A stretch of DNA of 64,000 bases, from assembly GCA_021307315.1 (NCBI GenBank), contig JAJSPD010000016.1:186001-250000 (forward strand). Direction: 5' to 3'. The notes under the pieces were generated by a model. That model made no database searches, was not told where the DNA came from, and saw nothing but the letters and a program-made list of their open reading frames with translations. The stretch comes from Bisporella sp. PMI_857 (Eukaryota; Ascomycota; Leotiomycetes; Helotiales; Helotiaceae). Below are positions 48,201 to 58,804 of this stretch, piece after piece. The position numbers and the translations under genes were made by a program. The stretch's first letter is position 1. Each line of letters opens with the position of its first letter.

Positions 48201-50303
48201 ATGGATTATCGGCGGAACTCCCTGGTCCTAAATCGTCAGAACCATGCCACCACAAATTCCCACATATATGCCAGTTTCGCCGGCACAGGTGTTGCTGCTC
48301 GTCCGACCGATGGAATTTTATCGGATGTTCCAAGGACCATGTGGTGGGACGACGACCGCATTGAGGGCACGGTTACGCGCCAATATGTTATCAATCAGTT
48401 GCGTCCTGATGAAGCTGATCGACTAGATGAACCCTTGCGCTTCGGCCATGGCCTCACAGACGATACCTACTGGGAATGGATTGAATTGAAGGCAAAGCGG
48501 ATATTCTTGATCTTGGTGGAACTGGGTGTGCCGGATCAAATATTTGGAGTTATCGATGATTCATGGGACGACGATGACCTTCCGATACCGATGGATCAGG
48601 TCGAGCGACTTGCATTGACTTACGAGAAGGATGAGAAGCTAGAAAAGAAGTTCTTTCAAAAACAATTTAATTACCTCTTACGACACATTCAGAAGGGGGA
48701 GCAGATCGCCTACGATGATGAAGAGATCGTACCTTTGGAGTTAGTCGACAAGCGACCAGTCAATGCGGTTCCTGGACTTGCACCAGCGAGTGATAGCGAT
48801 AGGGTTCATCTGCCAGGAAAACCAGACGACATATTTCTTCGGAGAAAGATACCGTTGGGAATGACACCAGGTAAAATGCCTCCGGAGGAGTATTTATCCG
48901 GCATTGGAATCATGCGAGCTGTTGAACACACCCATCTTACATCCCTCTGGGCCTCGTATGTTTACGAGAATTGTGGCTACCTCCTCCTCACACCTGTTAA
49001 TGACACTACATTGAAGTCTGTTCTGACTATCACGCCTCAATCGATCAAGATCCTAGCTAAGCAAGACCGTCGTATTCTTCTACTGAACTGGATCCACTGT
49101 CTTGCGGAAGCCCTCGCCTTTCTTCACAAGCAGGGCCTTGCCCACAAGAATATTAAACCTTCTACGGTGATGCTGAACTCTGATAATCATATCTTCCTGG
49201 GTGACCTTGGTCTATTTCAGACAGGAGTAAAAGAAGGGTTCGATAAGGCTAATTATGACTACGCGGCACCTGAAGATGTGCCACGACCTGTTACCTCCGC
49301 ACCTGGGATGACTAGTTCCAGAGGTACCACCGCGCGGCGTCCAACATTGCCCCCTGAGGTCTCTAACGCGCACGCGAACGCAACTTTGTCTATGACTGCT
49401 ATGGGGGCATCACCTCCATCCATAGCGTCAAACTCCGGTGACAGTGCATCAGTCCGGACTTCCCCAACTGGTCCGCCGCAATCACCAGTTTCCCCAAGAT
49501 TAAGAACCAATGGGCTAGCAAGGAGAAATGATCCTCAGAAGTCCGACATATTCTCTCTGGGTACCATTTTCCTAGAAATACTCACATTCCTCCTCAAACG
49601 TTCTTCAAAGAATTTTGCAAACCACCGCTCAGCTAAAAATAAGACTCCGGGTCGGGGTGGCGGACTTCCTGATGCATCATTTCACAAGAATCAAGCACAA
49701 GTCGAGAGCTGGATGGATATGCTCGCAAAGGATGCGTCGAAGAAGGAGGATAAAATATATAGGGGAGTCAGTCATATTGTGTCTCTGGTTGGGCAGATGA
49801 TTAACCCTATTCCTTCGGAACGGCCAACTGCCGCCTATGTTCAAGAACGTATCTACACTGTCCTTAACGACTACTGTGGCATTGGAGCAGATGCCGTCTT
49901 TCTGAACAGCCATATCCATTGTGAGTCGCGCAAAGTTAGAGAGGCTGAGTACAATTTTGGGTTTCAGGAGATGCGTCTCGCATCGCAGCGTGCCGCAGCA
50001 GAGGCCTGCGCTGCTGTGGCAGCTATGCCTTATGACCCAGATCCAAAGCCCATGGGACTGGGCGACGGAAGTGTAATATACGGTATTGAGAGAGAAGACT
50101 CAATTACTGAAGCCTCACAAGTAGTCGCAGAGTGCGACGAGAACAGCATTATTACCAGATCGAGCCGAAGTAGTGAAGGCAAGAGCAAAGATAGTGGCGG
50201 TAACCGGAAGTTGTCTCAAGTCAAGGCCAAACCGAAGGCGAAGCCGTGGCAAGCACCCGTTTATGCTGGTTTGTACCTGTCTGCTGTACCTACTGAGTTA
50301 TAA
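48201..50303 (+). CDS. Protein-kinase-fold protein with degenerate active site (probable pseudokinase), 700 aa
   Basis: The gene is a single exon. The frame opens at 48171 with TTG, but the first ATG is at 48201 (MDYRRNSLVL), which I take as the start. An N-terminal region (about 1-190) precedes a kinase-like fold. LVELGVPDQIFGVID and a helical segment FFQKQFNYLLRHIQKGEQ come first; later ILLLNWIHCLAEALAFLHKQGLAHKNIKPSTVML matches subdomain VI. The HRD Asp position is Asn317 (HKN) and DFG reads DLG (Asp335). An Ala/Pro/Ser-rich disordered insertion follows where the activation segment should be. Then come KSDIFSLGTIFLEILTF (subdomain IX) and a C-lobe ending near the PSERPTAAYVQERI motif. Loss of the catalytic base suggests a scaffold or binding role. 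This reading comes from sequence only. Confidence 0.8.
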   Translation: MDYRRNSLVLNRQNHATTNSHIYASFAGTGVAARPTDGILSDVPRTMWWDDDRIEGTVTRQYVINQLRPDEADRLDEPLRFGHGLTDDTYWEWIELKAKRIFLILVELGVPDQIFGVIDDSWDDDDLPIPMDQVERLALTYEKDEKLEKKFFQKQFNYLLRHIQKGEQIAYDDEEIVPLELVDKRPVNAVPGLAPASDSDRVHLPGKPDDIFLRRKIPLGMTPGKMPPEEYLSGIGIMRAVEHTHLTSLWASYVYENCGYLLLTPVNDTTLKSVLTITPQSIKILAKQDRRILLLNWIHCLAEALAFLHKQGLAHKNIKPSTVMLNSDNHIFLGDLGLFQTGVKEGFDKANYDYAAPEDVPRPVTSAPGMTSSRGTTARRPTLPPEVSNAHANATLSMTAMGASPPSIASNSGDSASVRTSPTGPPQSPVSPRLRTNGLARRNDPQKSDIFSLGTIFLEILTFLLKRSSKNFANHRSAKNKTPGRGGGLPDASFHKNQAQVESWMDMLAKDASKKEDKIYRGVSHIVSLVGQMINPIPSERPTAAYVQERIYTVLNDYCGIGADAVFLNSHIHCESRKVREAEYNFGFQEMRLASQRAAAEACAAVAAMPYDPDPKPMGLGDGSVIYGIEREDSITEASQVVAECDENSIITRSSRSSEGKSKDSGGNRKLSQVKAKPKAKPWQAPVYAGLYLSAVPTEL

Positions 50304-51275
50304 TAGAAGCTGATGGGTGTGGATAGAGTTCAGCTTCGGATAGAAGGTTTTGGCCAGAAGATTTGGTGAGAATGGCGTCTGTGTGTGGTTCAGACAAATC
50401 TTCCCGCTCTTCTCTCTTGTTCGAGAAATGAAGGATAATTTCATGATGTTGCAATACGAAGGACGGCTATTTCTTACGATAGATATGAAACGAATAATGA
50501 AGGAATGCAAGGCGGGAAAGGCCCTTAGGGGCCTGGCACTGGTGAGATAGGAGGATGGTGTCCTCACAAGAGAAAAGAAAAGCTACAAGAAGGCGACGTG
50601 TTTTGATATGTACGGGTACAGGAGTTTGGGCACTAGTTCATCGGAGAATGAGGGATTGTGGGAAGATATCATACATTCTCGAGGGAGATATGGGTTGCTT
50701 CATTGCGCAACAGTGTGAGAGAGCATGATGCTTTCGAAGGGGTCGTTAGCTGGATGGGCAGAACTGTAAGATGGCTGGTCACCGACCACTCAGATATTGT
50801 TTGCGATTTCATAGTGCCCATAAAATCCCGAGCCGCAACCAATATCAAAGTGAGTCCTACGATGTTTAGCAAGTCTTTCCGTTGCTTTGATAGCATAAGA
50901 ATATATATCCGAGCCTAGCATAATGTAAGTCTCGGTTTCAGCCACAACACTCTCAGCCTCATTACCTTGACCTGTCTTGCACTAGAAAGACAAGCTCTTT
51001 TAGCAATATCTTCACCATTCGAAGATGACGTGACATAAAACAAGGCGAGGATGTGAGTGAATTCTTCATAGATTCCGTACACAGCCAGCCTGGTGGCCAA
51101 CCGCCTGATGGCCCCAGGAAAATTACAGCCCTTCAGCCTCACCAGTTTCGTACGGCGTCGTCCACAACCTCTACCTACCACACTCACCAAAGCCTCTTCA
51201 AACCCCTCATCTTCGATGCCAAAACACAGACATTCTTTCACAACCTCTACATCATCTGACTTTTCGTCGCGTAAA
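50304..51275. other. Intergenic, about 970 bp
   Basis: This holds the 3' flank of the kinase-like gene and the promoter of the OGFr-domain gene. No gene is supported. Confidence 0.5.
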
Positions 51276-52188
51276 ATGGATCCCTCAAGCATCTTTTGGC
51301 GGCGAGCCCAGGCTGATCCGTTGACTTTGGTTGCGTTCTATGACGGCAGTGGTGTGGATAGTAGGGGACGGGGTTTACAGAATATTTTAAGCTGGGGAGC
51401 TGGTACGTCTCGTGTTTATTTTCAACAGGCTAGGAGGGAACCCTGCTGATTTGTGGCCAGACAGATTAGAAGCCTCCCACGATTACATCCAGATCCTCTT
51501 TCCACTTCCGGAAGCCTCAGGCGTCAACGGCATCGCACCCGTCATCAACGAGGAAGTCTTTAAAGCATTCCGATCTAGCAGTTCTCTTAGAGCTCAGCTC
51601 CGAGAAGCGTTCAAGAAGATATTATGGTTCTATGGCTTCCGGCTTGTGGAGGAAGATGGTGTGAAGAAAGTTGTTAAGGCGGCGGATTACCAAGAGTATT
51701 TTGGCAATTGGAATACGCGCTTTGATCATAATCATTTACGGATTACGAGGATAATTAGGTCGTTGAGGGTCCTGGGGTTGGAGGAGGAGGCGGAGGCGTT
51801 CTATGGTGCTATGAGGAAGAATGGGACCAGGGTTAGCTCGATGTCAAGGATGTATTGGAAGAGAGCTGCTCGGAGACAACTGAATATCCCGCCTGATATG
51901 GATGATGAAGATGCGGATGAAGACGATGAACGTATTGGTCGGAAATTCTTGTACAGGTTTGAGATAGAAAGACGAGCCGCCAAAGCATCACCTGAAGAAC
52001 ACGATGCTGCACAGGCTCCTGAAAAGACCACTAAAAGTAGCGAACAAGGCATGAACTCCATGGATACCGATCGAGGTGCTGCGGATGAGGTGATTGCGCC
52101 ATCGAGAAAATTGGAAGAAGATGGCCTTGCTCCTTCAGATCTACCAGAGGCGAAAAAGCAGAAGACGGAACCTCGAGACGAAGCCTGA
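51276..52188 (+). CDS. OGFr-domain protein (opioid growth factor receptor conserved region), 284 aa
   Basis: Exons are 51276..51402 and 51461..52188 (58-nt intron). The start is ATG in a good context (AAAATGG). An in-frame ATG 60 nt upstream would add 20 residues and cannot be excluded. The OGFr conserved region reads FYDGSGVDSRGRGLQNILSW, then the splice to ADRLEASHDYIQILFPLPE. EVFKAFRSSSSLRAQLREAF and LWFYGFRL follow, then FDHNHLRITRIIRSLRVLGL. The C-terminus is acidic and disordered, with a KKQK nuclear-type signal. In fungi the domain is found in uncharacterised proteins; an opioid receptor role is not implied. Confidence 0.87.
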
Positions 52189-53497
52189 ACCTGCAATATG
52201 AGTCTGCCTCAACTAAGGCCAAGCCAAGAAATGTACCCCAGCTACATGCTAAATCACAGAACAATTCCCGCAGCATCAGACATTCCAATAGCAATCCGAC
52301 CACAAAAGTCTTTCGCTAAGGAAATCAGAGGCGACGGGTAATTATTAAGTTACAGAAGGTAGGAGGTTATGAAGAGACGAAACCAGACTTGATCAGTCAC
52401 TGGTATAGATACCAAATGAGAACATGAGAGCATGATTTTAGCTAGGCGTTTTGGCGTTGCAAAGTCTCGATGATCTGTTAGACCAGAGGTAACAATGTAT
52501 TTCTCTTGACAATTTGTAATTTCCGTCTGTGAGAGATTATCGTTGTCTTGATTCTATATGCAAGAATGATGGCTCATGGTGATCCGCCTCTCTTGCCATA
52601 AATATGTTTGAGATCGAGAGGCTCCGGTTCCTTTCTTGTGCTTTCGATGCGAGAGCTGACTATACCTCAAACTCTAGTATTGCTTCCTATATCAAATTCG
52701 ATCACTTTGCCAAACTGATGATTTAGGGCGGGCATTGAGTTATTTGATCCACCATTGCCAATCTAGCCACCAACATTACAATTTTCGTGCCTCTCACAAG
52801 CTAAGTGCATGGACCTGGGTGGGACTGGATGACAGATGAGCCTCTTGAGCCTGGTTCCAGATGACAAGTTCCGACTTGGTGAGAGTTGGATGTATATGCT
52901 TGCTGGTCACCAGCATCAGGAAAGAAGGGGCTGTGAACCCAAGTACTGGGGGGTTGCAGGATTAATGTCCCATGCTATTCATACCCTCCGGCTGAAGTCT
53001 AGAGCTTAAGCTGGGATAAAACTCCTGGTCTTGGATGAGGTAGCTGTCAGAGTTTATATGTTGTCTCCGATGTAACTTCTCAACAAAGTCTCTTCTACTG
53101 ATATTACGAGCAACGTCGAGCCTTTAGGCTTGCACTCTGTGCATGTCAGACTTTTAGGATCCAGCATTATCTCGCACAATGATGGTAGTCCTAGTTTATC
53201 TCCTTGCCGCCACGGGTGGAGATATGTTCTTGCAGAGGTACTGGAGGCAGTATCTCGACTATTTCGTACTAGTGCCGACGGTAGCTTTTGTAACAAATGT
53301 GTCAGCAATAGGTGTCGATGATGACATATTGCCAAGACAAGGCTGTGATCAGACTGCTTACAGGGGCATGAATCAGCATTGCTAATGACCCAATCACTAA
53401 GGCTAAGGTAATCTTTAGAAGCTTCGGGTTCTACTTTCTTTAAAAGCTTGCTTGTCGCACTTGCGAAAGTCCCTATAAATACTGAATATCATTCCTG
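52189..53497. other. Intergenic, about 1.3 kb
   Basis: No gene or repeat was recognised apart from the TATA box close to the pirin gene. Confidence 0.5.
53474..53481 (+). promoter_or_regulatory. TATA box of the pirin gene
   Basis: A perfect TATAAATA lies only 16 nt before the first ATG at 53498. A transcript starting at the usual distance would begin at or after that ATG, which makes a downstream start (53684) plausible. Confidence 0.5.
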
Positions 53498-55171
53498 ATG
53501 AAGGTTCTCTTTGTACTTTTTTCGATCATAATCGCATTTCTATCGACAGTATTCAAAGACGCACTTGCCCCTCACCTGACAACTATCACAACCCAACTCA
53601 TAAACAGTACAATAGTGACAACAATCAGAGGAGTTCCTCAAACCAAATCTCAAGAAATACACAAAGTTCCAGAATCTGCGAACATGACCGTTCCGCGTGC
53701 AATCCGAAAGGCTTTCTTGGCCATTGAACAAAGCGAAGGAGTCGGAGCACGAGTAAGAAGATCAATAGGAACACCGCAGCTGAGAAACTTCTCGCCGTTC
53801 CTCATGCTTGACCATTTCACCAGCTCGCCAGGAGCCGGCTTCCCAGATCACCCTCATCGGTATGTCCTTACTCTCTACAAGCTTTCCCAGGACGAGCACT
53901 TACTCACATCTTATCCAGTGGCCAGGAGACAATCACTTACATGCTGCAAGGCGCAATCGACCATGAAGACTTCACAGGCAATGCAGGAACAATAGAAGCT
54001 GGCGATTTGCAGTTCATGACAGCCGGAAAGGGTATAATGCATGCGGTATGTACTTTTAAACAAAACCCAGCATCTAATGTGTGCAATAGCTGACTTTTAA
54101 CACCAGGAAATGCCAAGAACGAATCCGGATGGTACTCCCACAATTGGTATGCAACTATGGGTGGACCTGCCAGAGAAGTTGAAGAAATGTGAACCGAGAT
54201 ATCGAGATTTGAAAGCGAAAGAAATCCCGCAAGTCGATATTGATGATGGCAAGGTTCATATCAAGGTTATTTCAGGACAATCGCACGGTGTTGATAGCGT
54301 GAAAGACCTAGCATATACGCCCGTATGGCTTCTGGATATTGAGATCAAGCCAGGAGGAAAGATCGCGCAACAACTGCCCCAAGGATGGAATGCTTTCGCG
54401 TATACTTTGGATGGAAGCACAGCATTCGGAGTTGGCGGCGACAAGACGACCGTTGGGAAGTTCCACAATGTTGTATTCGAGCAAAAAGGAGATGAGATCG
54501 CTGCTGAGGTTTCGGCTGATGCGAAGGAGAATGGACATTTCAGTAAGCTGCCCCTTTCGCTTGCTTCTGTCACCCCCCCTTGCTTGTTTATTTACACATC
54601 CCTGCGACGCCACCATCACAATAAAGCATTCCAAAAAAAAATATCGATGCAAAAAATCATCAAAATTGCAAAACGAAAGATTGCGTTCGCCGGGAATCGA
54701 ACCCGGGGCCAATCCAAGTTGAGCTATCTTGTGGGAAGAGCTAATGGCAAGGATCGATTTTACCACTAAACCACAAACGCTGGTTAATTGTTGGGAATCG
54801 GAGTTTCTGTTCCTTAATATATATGGAACTTTGAAAATTCTGCATCTATTCCATGTCAGGCCAATGAGAAGTCTCATTTGCTGTGCATTATTTTTTCATA
54901 TCTTGGCATCAAGTAATCAACACATCCGACGCAATGCGGAAGACGTTCTTTGTACTTGAAATTCTTCGTTCTGAGCTCGTAACATGACAGTATACTAACA
55001 AATTTCAAAGTTCTTGTAGCCGGCCTTCCACTCGACCAGAAGGTGGTACAATATGGCCCATTTGTCCTCAACACTCAGGATGAAGTTTATCAAGCGGTGA
55101 TGGACTTCCAAACATACTCAAACGGGTTCGAAAGGGCGAAGAATTGGCAAAGCGAGATTGGAAACCGGTAA
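53498..55171 (+). CDS. Pirin (cupin-fold metal-binding protein)
   Basis: Exons are 53498..53859, 53919..54045, 54107..54542 and 55011..55171, giving 361 aa. The four metal-binding residues of pirins are present: His118 and His120 (DHPHR), His162 and Glu164 (MHAEMP). Other family text is SPFLMLDHFTSSPGAGFPDH, GDLQFMTAGKGIMHA and GMQLWVDLP. The C-terminal cupin follows, ending VQYGPFVLNTQDEVYQA. Pirins act as nuclear cofactors or quercetin dioxygenases; the role here is open. The first 62 residues are a hydrophobic, non-conserved extension; the conserved text starts at Met63 (MTVPRAIRKAFL, 53684), which would give a typical 299-aa pirin. The last intron (54543..55010, 468 nt, CTAAC branch site) contains a tRNA-Gly gene on the opposite strand. 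Confidence 0.9.
54682..54780 (-). tRNA. tRNA-Gly(GCC) with a 28-nt intron, inside a pirin intron
   Basis: A full cloverleaf folds by eye. Acceptor stem GCGTTTG pairs with CGAACGC, and D stem GTTT pairs with AAAT around the loop AGTGGTA. Anticodon stem GATCC pairs with GGATT, and the T arm is CCGGG-TTCGATT-CCCGG. The loop TTGCCA gives anticodon GCC (54746..54748). The intron (about 54717..54744) follows the base after the anticodon, the canonical site for nuclear tRNA introns. The A box (TGGTTTAGTGG) and B box (GGTTCGATTCC) of a Pol III promoter are intact. The mature length without intron is 71 nt, right for tRNA-Gly. It lies antisense within the last pirin intron. Confidence 0.92.
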
Positions 55172-55913
55172 AGAGACCTTAGCTAGACGAATGGAAAAAA
55201 AGGGGGACGATGAGCATTGCAGGAGTTTCATGGCTGTGGAATTGGAATATGATTGATGTAGGGTTATGCTGTAAATATTTAGGAGTTAAAATTGGAACCC
55301 ATAGCACCATGTCTGGCCATGGCATCAAAGATCGAATCAAATGCTTTATGAACTAGGCCTACAGTCTGGCATCTGTTTGTTGGTTCCATATTTAATTCAT
55401 GGCTGTGAAAGTACCATGAATTTGATTCATTTGCCAGCGAGACACCTTCCGAAACAGAATGGATAAAGCCAACGAAGAACTCTTAGGATTCGGCCAATAC
55501 GGGAAATTTTGTGCCACGTATCGAATATGTTCTCGAAACACAGGCGAAGGTCGTAGCTTATGACATGTGATGGTTAGAATGCATGGAGAAAACTTCCGCT
55601 CGGGATGTGCCCTAAAGCGGCTAATGTTCAGATCCTCCCAACGATGTGTAAAGCATATAGTTCCAACGTAAATTAATGGTCAGAGTCGCATTTCTGCTTC
55701 GAAAATGCAGTTAAGGCTTCATAATTCTTTTTTTTAAAAAAAATCAAGATCTGTAAGTCCGTGGTTGGACATCAACCAACTTCTTCGGGTGACGAAGGCG
55801 TGTTAGATGATTGTACTTTTATGCGATCCGACTAATCTTCAATCATTTCGTACAATAAATGGTATTTAAGGAATTGCTGCTATTAAGGCTTCGTGCTACT
55901 TAGGAGCTCTTAA
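55172..55913. other. Intergenic, 742 bp; start of AT-rich accessory segment
   Basis: This is AT-rich sequence with a run of 12 or more A/T bases near 55728-55742. It marks the change from conserved genes to the degenerate right part. No gene was recognised. Confidence 0.5.
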
Positions 55914-56760
55914 TCATAGGTGTAGTAAAACTAGTCTACTCAGCATCATGAGTGCTGATAATTTATCTCCTGCGGAAGAGAGATTTGACAAAGGTGAACG
56001 GATTCGAGAATCCCCTTCTGCGTGAATCGTAACTCTTTTCAGATATTCCGTAGTTAGGAATTGAGGCAGCAATAGGATCCCCAACGCATCTTTCACACCC
56101 CGAGCCTGTAGCATATCAGCTGGATTTCTCAAGGTGAATTATGGTATACACTACAAAAGCTATGTTAAGCATACCTAGTCGACAGTAGACAATTCTATAT
56201 TTTTGTAGCCTCCATACCTGGCCGTTTGCAGCGCTTTCTTCTCTCTCTTTCTCAAGATTGGCAGCGGCTTGACGCAGCCACTCCTCCGGCCATGCCTTGC
56301 TGTCACTCTTACTCTCATGGCTGTTGTATTTATGGACAGTAACATCCAACGTCTCCATATTCAGATAGACGTTCATGAACAACCTGAGGTGGTTTTCGTA
56401 AAAATGAGTAGCAAATACCCATTGAGACTTCACATCTAGATGAACATGTCTGACTTGAAACTGAAACTCCTTGTTGTCGGTTGCGAGGACTGTGCTAATG
56501 TTGTACACAATCTCATTTTTAAAGTCGATCCAGCCAGCAGGGTGTGAGCGCATAAATTTTTGGCGTGGATTCTGGATATTGTACTCGAGCAGTGGTATGA
56601 ATGTATATCGCTCTAGGGCAATGGCGCGAGCGTCTCTGTTAACATGTAAAGCGGTGGGACCTTGATAGAACTGACCACGCTCGATTTTACGTGGCCCTGG
56701 ATAGGTATAACCCCATATCTGTCGGCGTAACTCGCTAGGTAGATCTTGAAATTTCCCCAT
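55914..56760 (-). CDS. 2EXR-domain protein (fungal-specific), 263 aa
   Basis: Exons are 56175..56760 and 55914..56119 (55-nt intron 56120..56174). The start MGKFQDLPSELRRQIWGYTYPGPR is the 2EXR signature (F-x-x-LP-x-E-L/I-R-x-x-I-W). ALHVNRDARAIALERY and INWDF-like text (WIDFKNEIVYNIS) follow. The second exon (ADMLQARGVKDALGILLLPQ, then YLKRVTIHAEGD) is protein-like and keeps frame. 2EXR proteins are a large, expanded, uncharacterised fungal family. The gene appears intact although it sits next to degenerate DNA. Confidence 0.8.
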
Positions 56761-58804
56761 CGTAAAGGATGAGATTAAATGTATGTTGCGTCGCCGTCAG
56801 AAATATATTGGGATATGGTGCTATGTGTTTGGAGTCGCACCCACCCGAGACCTATTCAAAAACAGTCCCTTTTGCATGGAATCAATGGTGTATGATACTG
56901 TTGTAAATATGGTTGAAACTTTCATTCAAGATCCCTTGAGGTTCTCATATACTTACAGCTGCCTAAATCATGTTGCCAGATATCAGCCACTTCCAGCCAG
57001 CTTCCATAAGATTGGCAGTGATATACGATAATACAGCCACCCCAGTTCAATTTACGTATACTACCAACGAAAAGTATGTTGAGCATTTGCTAATTTAATT
57101 CTCGTACAATTAACGTCCATCCCCGCGTGCCGGAAAAAGTGATAGGTACTTTTGACATTAAGCATCTTAAAATCTGTGCATACCCCAATATTTCCTATAA
57201 AACAAACACAAGCTATTTTCCATCGTCACTCTCAGACATCCTAAGTCCCTCTAACTAAGAATCACGTTCGTATCGTCGTCCTTACGCCTGATTTGCAAAG
57301 AGTCTCCTTTTATAGCGTAATAGACCCTCTCCACTACAGCCCTACCACCAGGCTCCTACTACGTCTAATACGCGTAAAAGTGGTTCTATCCGAGCCCTTA
57401 AGCTTTATTACTATACGGGAGATCGTCATCAGCCTTATGGCTGCGATGGCGAGCAAATTAATGCATGATCGACACGCAGATTTATACTTCGGCTCAAAGC
57501 GAGTGACGATTTTGGTTAGTATAGAATAACCCCACAATATTTACAGCGTAATTTCAAATTCTTTAGCTTTAGGCATAAAGGCCATGCGTTGAAATACTAG
57601 TGTAACTTGGTTGGTCTAGCCACGAGAAAGACAAAGTCATCAGCTAAGCAGCATACCTTGAGGCAGCGAGGAGCTTTATCAGTCAATCTGGTACTAGAGT
57701 CTGGGACTAGAGACAACCTATGGAGGGCGACGACTCAACACTTGTATGTGGTGCCCTCTACGAACTTTCAGCGTTTACGTCTGGAGAGCCGAGATTGAGT
57801 CAATTGATCGATACGACAGGAGGTCTTGTAGCCCCTGTCTAACGTGCGGATGTTGACAGCGGTCGAAGCTTTTGAGAACACAACGACGTACGGTTAGAAT
57901 GTTACAGAACAGCAACGAGCTTGCCCAATTCTTTGGATTAGTAAAGGCAGTTTCTATAATCGATCACTTTGAATTCACGACAACGGGATAGCTAGTTAAG
58001 GGGTCGACACGAGGGCCTCTGAGGAGGAGACGCGCATTTCCGGCTACAGCGATTCGATTGCTTACGAGGGCCTTATATGTCGAATATATATAAGGGGTAT
58101 ATGGATGGAACAGTGCGTGTTATTACCGGATATATATCGGAGGATGGTTACTGTGTGCAAAAGGAAAATGCGAAGCGTGTTAAAGGACGATATTATGTAG
58201 CGGAAGTGGTGAAACTGCTGTGTAATATTAAGGTGCTTTCAACTTTTTACGGCGTATACGGTGGAGGCTAAAACCCAGGACGAGAGATAGCAAGGAAAGA
58301 CGAGCTGAGCGACGATACATAAGCAGCCGGAGGGGAGGAATATTCGAGGATATTTGAGGACTGGAGAATATGCCAAAGCTAAGGTGTTGCACGGATATTA
58401 CACTAGGAGAACAGGGTTTCCGAACTTAATTCAAGTTGTATATAGGTCATTTCTCTACATAGCGCTTGTGGCAGCCAAACAGAGTATGGAATTTAAAAAA
58501 AAATAAAAAATAAAAATAAAAATAAAAAAAATAAAAAAAGAGACAACCTATTCAAGCTCTTGGTAAGCACCACTTGCGGCTCAGCAATCGAGATACTTAC
58601 ATTGTCAATGCAGAGGACCGTGTGATTGGCAGGTTTTGCGCGGTAAAGTGATGTATAACAATGCTATTGCCGCGAGGCTGAGTGTGCCAGCTTTAACTCA
58701 ACATTTTCTTCTAAACTTTTGCCTTACTCTGCATTTACGTTACTTCGACGGCTTAATAGCTGCTTAGATCTCTTTTTTCTGCGATCCTCGGACCTAATCG
58801 AATA
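56761..58804. other. Degenerate, repeat-like sequence
   Basis: Only short broken frames are present (for example 57293-57529 and 58077-58271), none with a domain I can name. The composition and the A-rich tail at its right end suggest an old transposon or retroposed copy. The family is not identified. Confidence 0.4.
58495..58539 (+). repeat. A-rich tract with AAAAAT units
   Basis: This 45-nt run consists almost only of A with single Ts (AAAAAT-type units). Such tails end LINE or other retroposed copies, but a simple repeat is also possible. Confidence 0.75.

Noticed and set aside
54308..54877. 189-codon minus-strand frame spanning pirin exon 3 and the tRNA
   Set aside because: It overlaps a conserved exon and a tRNA gene in antisense, with no domain.
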